Under the pieces are notes generated by a model, which did not search any database, was not told where the DNA came from, and saw only the letters and a list, made by a program, of their open reading frames with translations. Source: Bugula neritina (Eukaryota > Bryozoa > Gymnolaemata > Cheilostomatida > Bugulidae). Taken from it: a stretch of DNA of 64,000 nucleotides. Below are positions 40,301 through 52,300 of the stretch, in pieces. Each line of letters begins with the position of its first letter. Positions within the stretch are counted from its first letter, which is position 1. Both the position numbers and the translations under genes were made by a program. The stretch is taken from the NCBI GenBank assembly GCA_964035545.1, contig OZ037771.1:12342980-12406979 (forward strand), written 5' to 3'.

Positions 40301-43300
40301 CCACTACTGATAACACCAACTACAGCTCCTATGCTGCAGTGCATCTGTATTAAGACTTACATTTACTGGGTTATTGTTGCGTAGTGTGAAGTATAGCTCT
40401 CTGTTTTCACCGAAGCCGAGTGAACCAAAGTCAAGCTCCCTGCTGTTGTGCTGGAACACCATCTATAATATATAAAGAAGAAACAATACCAACAAGTATG
40501 GCCGATTCATTGAAATGAGTGACAAGAACCCAGCATTATATAAAGTAGTAAATTGAACTGAATGTAAATCTTTAGATAGATTAGATGGCAAGGCAAAGCA
40601 CTGTGATATTGTGCAAATACATTGTTTAAAGCAATTATTTACTGAAGTAGAAAATATCTCAAGCTTTTTTTTCAAATAAAATATGACATTACATAATACA
40701 AATATGACAGAATATAATATAAAGATGACAGAATATAATATAAATATGACAGAATATAACACTGTAACATAAAAGAGATGGAAGTAGGAAATTACCTGAA
40801 GTTTACCATCATACACGTGAAGTGGGAGAGTGAAGACAGAGATGTTTGTATGTATGTCAATATGTGTGGTAAGTGAGCCCTGTATTCTCTTTATCACCGA
40901 GTTGACTGATAGCTTACACAACTCTATGATACCCCCAGCGGGGACGACTACATGACGTCGCGTCATTGTCTTCTGCAAGGAGAGCAACAGAAGATATGAA
41001 AATACATACATATCCAGTTTGTTATAGTACATACTGTTGTATTACTATGTGCTTATATTATATATTAATTAAAACTTTAGATCACAATCTGATGCTGAAG
41101 AAAACAATACATATTATGTATATTACGTTACTATTAACCGTTACAGTATGTAGCTTGACATCCTAATGGTAACATTGCTGGTTATGAAGTAGAAATGGAA
41201 TCTTCATGTATAATTTCCATGACCTCAGATAAGATGAGTGAGTTGAGTTGACAATACACACATACACTTACCTTTAACCAGGTAGAATTAGCTAGACTCA
41301 CTTTCAACCAGGTATAATTAGCTAGACTCACCTTCAACCAGGTAGAATTAGCTGCACCCACCTTCAACCAGGTAGAATTAGCTGCACCCACCTTCAACCA
41401 GGTAGAATTAGCTAGACTCACCTTCAACCAGGTAGAATTAGCTGCTATGGTGATATTATGTACAACCAGAGGCTGTAGGAAGGAGTTCTTCACTCGCAGA
41501 GATTTGACCAGATCTGTGGCCTGTTTTATCTCAGACGTGTGTATGGTGAGCGAGGAGGGGTGCTCCAGTTGAAGTAGCCTGTAAACACAAGGGGTGGATA
41601 CAGAGCTGACACTAAGTGGGGAGACAAAGATAAAATAAATATAGACCAAAGAAAATAAAAAATTATTAGTGCTTATTTAAGCATAAATACAATGCTAGCT
41701 ACCAAATTCATGGATTAAATGTGTTTAGAAGTTGTCTTCCCAACCAGTTTGTAAAGATATAAGTTGCTGAGCTCACCCCTGCTGTAGTTGCACTGTATAC
41801 GGCACTGATAGCTTCTGGCCCCCTGATCCCATCACCACAACCTCTCCTTTTTCTACAGATGATTTGTTGACTAAATGTGTGCCGTAATGTAGCATGGCTA
41901 TCAGAGACATCTGTGAAACGTCTCCCTCCACTATAGTTGGTGACCTCAGAGCTTCTATACTTATAGCTTTGTTGGGAGGTTCTAACCGAACATCCTACAA
42001 AAATATATCTACTGTTAAAGAGCTCAGTCTAAGTAGATATTCGAATATCTATTCATAATCGGCGTTATGTCTTACAGATACAGAAATGATACTTATAGCT
42101 TTGTTGGGAGGTTCTAACCGAACATCCTACAAAAATAGATCTACTATTAAAGAGCTCAGTCTAAGTAGATATTCGAATATCTATTCATAATCGGCGTTAT
42201 GTCTTACAGATACAGAAATGATGCCAGTTTGTTGTACTCTAAACAAATGAAAACTAGTATTGCCAAAGTTTGCATATTTTTGTAGACTTATTTCAAATTA
42301 TTATCAGCAATTATATTATAGTGTCTCTAAATGTCACAAAATGGCAGCAACCCTATATGTTACATAACTTCATTGTGTGTATGTATTATATATGTATATA
42401 TGTATGCATATATACATATATACACGCACACCGTTCCACACACATATATTTCCAAAGCTAATTTCCAGACAGAAAACCTATATAAAATACATCCAGTCAA
42501 AAATACAATGTTAAAACTAATTTGAAGTTATTCACTGCTGGATTGCATTTGACTAAGTAATTGATTTTAGATGTTGCAAGTGAAGCAATACTACACAATG
42601 CAATCAGGCGAAGGGTTAGATTATACATATCTGTGTGATAAGGCATGTAGCAAGTGGTATAGAATAGTGATTATGAAATAGGAATAAAGGGCAGTAGAGA
42701 GGTTATCAACTAATACTGTTTATAGTCTCCCACCATAATAACAGAAATGACATTACATACAGTCTGCTATACTAAGCTATCTAGTTTCCTATCAACTACA
42801 CTTTACATATACTGTTGGTGATGTATATACTATTACAGGATGATAGTTCTTAACACATGTTCACAACTTACGAGCAAACTGAGCTAGCATAATGAAAAAC
42901 TCTAGAAAGAGACTAAAACTTGAGAAGGTGAGGTAGCTAAGAGTATAATAGCCTAAGTGAAAACCTTTATTTGACCTTATTTATGTCAAGGTCATCATTC
43001 ACTCAGGTCTATCTCACACAGACAAGTCAAGTTAATAGAAATTCAAAAGTTTCAATAAACTAAAACCCCAAACACCATTGAAATGAATTAATGTGCATAT
43101 AATGTGCATAAATACTTATGCTAGAGCTAACACTTACTGTGATCTCTACTGGTTTTGTGCTGCTGTTGATAACGAAAAGAGGAAGAGATGCTGAAGAAGT
43201 CTCTGAATGCAACACCCCAAAGTCGAGCACGTGCTGAGGTGAATATAGCCCGGGTTTCTCGGACACTTCTACTTCTAATGGTACTATAAGGAGCTCATCT

Positions 43301-46300
43301 TTACCTGCAGTATAGAGCCACTTGTACATGTAGCACGCAAAGAAATACAGATAGTTTAGCTAGTCTGAGAAAGATACAAAAAGTAGCTCTGAAGAAAAGC
43401 TACTCTTGCTGGACATAGGAGCCAGTACACTAGAGGGAAGATATTGTAATGTGACTACATGAGAACACATAGACTACTGAGAAGAAACTTCTATTCCTTG
43501 TTTGTAAACCATGCAAATAGAAATAGTGAGATCTAGAAAAACTTTTGGTGAGGAAACACAGCTATAAAATATGTCAATTGAGTTTCAAAAGAGTAAAGAA
43601 ATCTACAAATATGAAACCACGTCAAAATGAGGTAGTTGCAGTAAATAGAGAAATTGAGAAAAGCCTGTGTTCCCGAATAAAATTGTAGCAAAAGAAGCTA
43701 TGTTCTCGCAAGAATTTCAACCCGCGCTCTAAACCGAAATTTAATAATAAAATTAAAGAACTAAGGCTATCTCAATTTCTTCACTACTGCTCCTTAATGG
43801 TAAAAATGCTATATTAAATATCAACTGTCACAACTCAACAGCTGAGAAAAATAAACATTTCCCCACGTTTAGCCTGATTGCAACTCTGCAGATAGTCAAA
43901 AGCTTCTTCTAAAGACTAACCCTGTTTTGACTTGGTACGAATTCGTATAAAACCCGTGTCATTGATGACCTTGTTAGCTAGGTAAGTTGCTCTCATAACT
44001 GGCTTGGTCTCGAACGGCCTCAGCTCCTACAATATAAGCCCATTCTATGATCAACAGACATGTTAAACTACAAGCTATGGAACACATGCTAACAGCAGAA
44101 TTATCCCCCTTAATCAAAGATGTTACTATATATAGTACATAGTAGTGTCTTGACTATGCAGCATCATATAACACTGCATAGGAGCTGAAACCAAAGAGGA
44201 ACTGCTAACTGAATAGCATTCAATAATTAATTTTCCATGACCTGCAGATTGTTCTACTCAGACTATAATGTAATCAAAATCAATTTGATTACATTATAGT
44301 CTGATAAATTACTAAACAGTTGCAGGCATGAGCCTAGTTCTACATGCTGTCCTACACTCAGACTAAATAGTAGAGATAATAGACATAGATATCTACACTG
44401 AATACATAGACATAGATATATACTTTGAACACCTACACACAGTAGATATAATACACATAGACATAGATATACAGACTGAATACATGCAGTAGATATAATA
44501 CGCATAGACATATAGAGCATACACCGAATACAAAGTAGGTAATATAATATACATAGATATATGCACTGGATACATACAGTTGATATAATACACATAGACA
44601 TATAGAGTATAGACACTGGCAAACACTAACCCACATATTCTGCGTTGCTTCGGCTGCCCCGGTAGGTAACTCCAGGTGAATATTCCCGCCACTAGAAAAC
44701 ATCTCTATGACACGAAGAGCCTTGTTGAAGGGATTGTGCATAGTAATAATAGGGGAATAACTCCCATTAACCGGCACCTTCGCGCCCAGTAGCGGCTTGA
44801 TACGAAACGCATTGTCTACGCCCGTTCCAAAAACCTACACATCAAAAAGTAAAGCATATGCTATATATAAGAGAATAGCAAAGATTTGCTAGAAACTGTA
44901 GACAGCTTACACAGTCTGTGTTCTACCAGGTGGGGTGCAGTAATGGAGAAAAGCCTGTGTTCTAGATTAGAAATGTAGCAAGAAATACAGTCCGTGCCCC
45001 CAAAAAAATTTATTAACATAATAAAAGAACTTGGGCTATCTCAATTTCTCTGCTACTGCTCCTTAATATGTTTTACTCACTAAGTCACAGCCTAGCTCAA
45101 CTTCAGTAACTTAGTAAACTCACAGCAATGCCAACAGCTGACAGAAATACAAAAGTCACAACAATTTGTTGGATCTACGTGAAAAAAGTTTAATCTTGTG
45201 AAATAACATAACGATACAAGAGAGACAACTTCACTTGTTCCTTTTTAATACATAATCTGTGGGATATTAGCAACATAATACAGAAACTATCTTTGATGTG
45301 TAAACTAAAAACCCATCATTATCTATTATAGATGATATGCTAATCATATTCCAATATACTTTTAGCCTTCCTGGCAGTGAGTGTTTGATTCCCTTAAAGA
45401 ATAAAGGAAGCATCTTAGTAATGCATAATTTATGACTCAATTAGCCTTCAGGTATATCCAGGTATATAGTTATCAGAGTATTACATAACAAGTTACTGGT
45501 AGGGAGTTCAGTGACCTATAAGAATGACAACTCTTTGACTAATAGCCTCAGAGTATAGATTTTTCTGGCAGTTAAGAGGGGCTGTTAGCAGCACGTCTCC
45601 AACCAATCTCCTATACCTTGTAGACACAGCACTTATCACTACAGAGCAACAACCTTGCAGAAACGTAAAGTTATTAATGTGTCAAAATGGTTCCCTAGAA
45701 ACAAATACTTAAATAACAAAAGACAATTATTTAATAACTAGACACCATGTTTATGGTTTAATTAAATAATTAAAAAGTAAAAGACAGAAAAAACAGCACA
45801 TACAGTGCTACCACTTGGAGTTACTTGCACCAGATTGAGAAGGATTTCGCAATGCCAAAGGGGTCATAAATGTGAAAGTGTTGCAATGTGAATGACGGGG
45901 TGATGTGAAGAACGCCATCGGCTTCCTGCAAACAGACTATCTTCCCTACCTGGTCATAGAGAGATGACTTTAGACAGCAAATAAACTCTCTCAGGCAAGT
46001 TTATAGTCACTATGCCTGTGAGAAACCCTGATGGAAAGGGTTTTTGTTAAAGCCAGCTAAGGACTTATTCAGATGGGGCACAGGAACAATTATGACTGGA
46101 TGCTCTTCCTAACATCACCAATGCCTTTGTCAGGGCTGGACATCAAATACTTACATTATATATAAACACTCCTCTGTCTGTTAGGATTTTTAATGCATAT
46201 TCAACATCTCCCACCTCTCTGGCTAGGAACACTACATCAAAGGTAGTGTTTTTACCAGCTTGTAATATCTGTAATATATATGATACACGCATCATTTATA

Positions 46301-49300
46301 TGATATAGTATACATGTCATATATATCATAATATATATGACACAATATGAATGATACATGCATATCATATATCATATAGTATACACTTCACGCATATGAT
46401 ATAATATTATACACACATCATACATACAAAATGATATACTCACTATATATATACATGTGACATAATATACACTTTATTTATGTCATCTACCAGATTGCAT
46501 GCCTGAAATAACACAATCTTCCCAAGTTTACTACATCCGGCTAGCCCAGGAATTCATGGGAACATCTGCAGGTTTGTTTGGATATTTAATAATGAGCCCA
46601 AGACCTCTCTACTGACTTATATAGACTGTATTTAGGATAAATATTATAATGGAACATCAGAAGAGACCATGCCATTACAGATAATATTATATCATACGAA
46701 GATCCTACAGCATATAGTATACATGTATATTACTTTACTATATCATATGTTTTGAGGTTTAGACATGTTTGGTGTATGTGGCAGACTTTCCAATTGATTG
46801 GTAGAACTCAGTCTACAAAAGAAGCTGTTAGTAGGGGTGGTCACGCAGACGTACCTTATCTCTGAAGAAAGAGCAGTGAAAGTGTCTGGTTTTACCACTT
46901 ATAGACAGAAGTTGAATGTTATCCGTGTCATGTGTGTTCACTACTGTCACATGTTTCAGGGACGGTACCCCCACCGGCCTACAGAATATAGCACATCATG
47001 TTGTTCCTCAGTCTATTAACTTTGACAGCAAAACTATCTCTAACCCAGGCCCACCCACATTTTGCTTAGGATGCATGTTCCGAACTTTGAATAGGAGTTT
47101 TCTACCCAATTCAACAAAAGATCGGGCCACGCATAGTGATATATATAGTGTGCTTAACAGTAGGCAGTGAATATTCACTCCAGAATACACAAAATACGCT
47201 GCCAGTAGCAGCGAAACTCAGTGATTAACTGTGTTTTCCAAAGGCTTTACTTCCATGTTATAACATCTTATTTTTGAATTGCAGACGCAATTCTCAGTCA
47301 TGAAAAATTGATTGAAATAAAAAACTGAAACTGGGAGTGGGTTTGCTTAAATAATGCTCAGCCTAATAAATCTCTACAGCAAAACTTTTCTAGTATTCGC
47401 TTTTCATGTTGACTGCATGGAATCTGTACAAAATAGCCCTATTTTCTCATGTGACCAGACTTTATAGGAATGAAAGGCAAGTACATGACACTGTGTTGTG
47501 TCATTCCCTTTCAACATCATATAACACAAACCTAATACCCTACAAGGTGATGCCCACTTTGTCACCTGAATACCAATTAGTCAGGTGAATAACAGACGAT
47601 GATATTATAAATTGCCAATAACTATATGAAAATGCCCATGACAATACACTGAGTTTATTGTAGGTTGCATTACTTTTTCCAGTAGCTGTTTGAAGCTATT
47701 GACTATCTTTTCGATTTAGACGCAACAAAAATGCAATTTCAACATTGACTTGAGAAATTCTTCACTATACAGAAGAAGAAATTTTTCATACCACTCTATA
47801 AACTAACAACTAAACTGCATACAGCATGTTTAGGAGTCACGTGACCAGAGCTCTACTGCCACGCTTACAGTGTTGTCATTAGTGACTCAACCACAGTCAA
47901 CTATCCTGAAGTTCAAATGACGTCACATAACACATGCCTTCTGCTAGACGTTATGGTACATAACTTTACCTACTGCCTGACCCCTGTATATCTCTACCTC
48001 TAATAGCACCGTGACAGTAGTGAGTTATAATGACAGGTGTCAAGGAGTGGTTGTGATTCATAAAGTCATGGAGTTCAATTTATAAACTAGCCCCAAGGGG
48101 AGGAATACAAGAAGAGCATAAAGTATAAACCAATTTTTTAATTTTAGCAACCAGGTCTGACCTTAAAACAAAAAGTAGTGGTAGAAATCGGTTTGACAAT
48201 TTTCTATAGAAATATACAATAGAAATTTTGAGGTATTTGCCAGTTTAGTGATTTCATAAAAGACCTAATATTTAGGACTAATTTGTGGTTTTAAAAACCG
48301 GCCTTTCAATTTACTCTCTTAACTAAAGAGCAAAAACCTACTTAAAGAAGTACATGAGCTATCCATATTTCGCCCTCCATATCTCACAAGATTTCATAGG
48401 TCACGAGAAGGGCTTGGACCCTCCATTTTGGTGTATGTACGTGTGTATAGGGACAAAATGGCCGAATCCATGAGCTGGTATTCTACTATGTTACAAACTG
48501 AGGTTTCGGGACCTGTAGCTTAATAGCTTATTGAGATATGGGAGGGGGGAGCACTGTACAAGTAAAACAACAAATACTAATGTATAGAGAAACTGTGAGA
48601 TCTACAGCATGTATGGCGGCCAACAGTTGAGAGAGATATCTATACTCACTGCACACCGAAGTCCAATATTGGTGGATCGAACTGTATCAACAGTCTGTTA
48701 TCTTGCTTGTAATTTCTATAACATACAAGTTGAATTAGTTGGACACAAATACAATGAAGAATACTATGAGAGCCATGAGAGTTTTCTTTCGCTAGAATCC
48801 TATTTCATTACAACAAATAACTTGTAAAACTTATCATAAGGTGGTAAATTTTTTTACTAAATTTGGAATGACAGAAAATCAGAGGACACTTTGGCTAAAT
48901 AGAACTCTAATACAAGTCTCTACTGGGTTAAAGTGTTGCATAATTTTGATATACATGCTGCATTCACTTTCCTTTCCATATGGGAATGGATACTCATGAA
49001 TTTATGGTTGGGGATTGCAGGAACTTACGGTTGTGGTTTCTATCAATGCAACTGTTTCCAAACTTTGAATGAAATTAAATCCATTTGTGAAACTTGGAAA
49101 GGATGGACTCGATAATAATCATGAAGATGAAATCACAATAAGTCGGGTTTTAAATATAGAAATAAATTACTATGTTTCAATGTTACAGTTAATTTCTACA
49201 GAGCTATCTAAATTTAGAACGCAAAAGGTGGCCATCTGCAATATCAAACAAAGGTTTTTGAGATGGAGCTAGGAAAAACACAGACCCAATAGAATGCAGT

Positions 49301-52300
49301 GACAAAAGAAAAGGCATCGAGTGTAAAAAGCTACAATACTGGTCAATATTTCTATTGTTGGTTACACATGCAATCAATAGCATTAACATGAATAATGTAT
49401 AAGCACAACATGCAAACAGTCAGCTATGCTCAGTAAGCCAGTCAGGCTATTACAACTCATAGGTCAGCTTCCTGTTAATAGAAATGCATGAACTCTGCTC
49501 GCTAAAACTTGCAGCTGTGACAGCCAGATAGATTTTAATTTTAAATACTTAAAATAGAGTAAAGATTTATTTATAGAATGAATGTAGCATATGAAATGCA
49601 TTGCTGTTGTAATCTAAGACTAAATAGTTTAAAAGATAATGCCTATTAGATAATAGACTGGTGATAGTAACTGTACATACCCGTTATCATCTGAGAATCT
49701 AATGGAGTCTGCTGTGCTAATCTACAACCAAATCTCAGATTTGAAACCACTTTTTAGCATTTCAACATGTGAACACTAAACACATCAAATAAGCTCATTC
49801 AGAATAACACAATTATAGAATCACACATACATGGATACTATAGTGTGTAACAGGTAAATATACCAACAAAATATCAACACTTACAGGTAAAGGTATTCCA
49901 TCTATCATAAACCTCAACTCGTTGTCTGTCTGTATGAAAACTACAAGAACAAATACAACAGAAGGATCAGCAGACAGCAGTTGTTAGACAAATAACATGA
50001 TAGTTTGAAATAAATAACTGAGGATGGGGGGGTGTGTCCGACCATACATACAATACATTATGATGGAGGGAGAATTTTAGTTCAATTCAAACAGCAATAA
50101 TAAATTATCTGTCAACTTGTCAACAATGCATAGAGTTAAGTTGTTACATTTACAATACTGAGCTAAATTTAGCTTATCTGTATTATTAGCCTATTCTACT
50201 CCCCAAACCAAGCAGAGATATGCCTTCTCTCTGTGGTATAAGAGACTCAATGCAGAAAAGAATGTTTTGATGCCTAAGCTAAAAGACTTGAACTCTGCCC
50301 CTGGCTGTATGAGATATTAGTTGTGTCCACTGCTACTCTTTACAACATGGAATTACTGAACATTTAAAACAATATGATAGTATGCATGGTTTGAAATTTA
50401 TGACTGAGGTGAAAAATTAAGGCTTTGGGAACTCTAATAAAATGACATAAAACTAATACAACTTTATGACTAGAAACATCGATATTTTTATCACAATCAC
50501 AACTTGATGGATAAGATAATAAATTTAACCATTTAAATACAAAATTGTGAATAATACTATTTTAAAAAATCAGATTGAATATAATATTGAGTACAACAGA
50601 CTACCATACACAAAATGGAGCTGTTTTGTGCTGAATGCATACTGCTGGAAGAATTTTATTAGATGAGCACTATTTAGCAAGTTCAATCCTAGTTTTAATT
50701 GCACAGTTTGATTTCAATCAAATGCATATTATTGAGAAAAGCAAGTGAGATTTCAAAATAAAGTAATATATAATATGAGCAGTAAAGCCATTGGCAAATA
50801 CAATTGGTGACATGAGTTTTGCTCTCCTTAGCAAAGCATATGCATGGCTGGTTATTCCATATAGCCTGAGCCCAACTTGTACTGACACAATGAACAAACT
50901 GAATTTGTAGATTATGGTTCAAAATTAGAACAAATTCATTTGTAAACAAAGTAACTGCCTTCAAATGCTAGATCAGGAAACTACGAAGAGCCATAATATG
51001 CATACTAACATCATGACTGCTAACTAATATTATTAGCATTTATAGCATGACTCCTAGCATCTCATGTAAGGGCACCAAATATCAGGATCAGTCATTAGAT
51101 TTACCCAGTACACTTTCGCTTCATACTTTTTCTTTAGTGGAAATTCATTAAACACCATGAAATCAAATTAATGACTAAGTTGTACTCTAGCTTGCTTCAA
51201 GCATTTATTTGTTCAAAAACATTTCTGAAATTATTTTTTACCACTTTAAAGGTCACTTTATTGAATTTTCTTTTCTAATGAAGAAAAAATACACAGTTGG
51301 AATTAACCGAAAACCAGAGGCTACAATGGACTAGAACAGCAACTATATGACTCATAAGTAACAGAGTAACATTATCCCAAAATTTCCCATACACAAACAA
51401 GCCAAAGCAATTATCAATTGAAGTTACTGTGCAAAAGAATATCCAAATTTTCATTTCATAAGCGCTGCCATAGGACTTTGGACAAAATTAAAAGGCAGAT
51501 GTCATGAAACTTTTCCAGACCTGAACTATTTGATAAATACAAACTCATCTGAAACCTTCAACATGTTAATTTTGGGGCCAACTGTAACTGTTTCACTAAC
51601 TTTAAAGCCTTTTTTTTCATGTTGAAAGCAGTAAACTTATGGATTATATATAATCATATAGCTAAATCCTAGCATCAGATTCAGTGTAGGTAAAATTGAG
51701 TGCAGTTGATTTGTTATGACAATGGAAACCCAGAGCATAGCTATATACTCCTCGTTTCAGCATTAGTAAATCTAATGTGCAAAACTGAAAACCAAATCAT
51801 TAGCCTTGAGAAAATGCACTGAAGAATCAGCAGTACTCATCTTTCTAACAACTACTGGTAATACTAATAGTAATACTTATACTAATAGTAATAAAACAAG
51901 GATATGAAATCTAATATAAATACAAATAATATTTTTAAATTTATCAAACTAAAATAAGTTATAAGTGTCAATGTTAGCATAAGTATAAGTGCATTTCTAA
52001 TAGCAAATAACTTTAGCAAATCATTTAGTTTTACCAATTTATTTTTAGTGAAACTAGTAGCAAAACTAATTGTGATTGTCAACAAATAACTGAATATCTA
52101 TAACAGCAATAGTATTAGTATTAGTGCTATTATTACTAAAAGACTTATATGTATAGTAAATGTAATACTAATAGTAATAGTAATAGTAACAACAATACTA
52201 GTAGCATTACTGTAATATTAATAGATATTCAGTCATTTTCAGACAATAAGTATAAGTATTACTATTCCTATAAACATCACTCACTTACTGAAAGTGTAAA

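Noticed and set aside
45795-45910. Exon-like stretch on the minus strand (acceptor TTTGCAG, open for about 33 codons)
   Set aside because: It lies between two phase-0 TMEM131 exons that join perfectly without it. Including it would break the frame, and it does not match the family.
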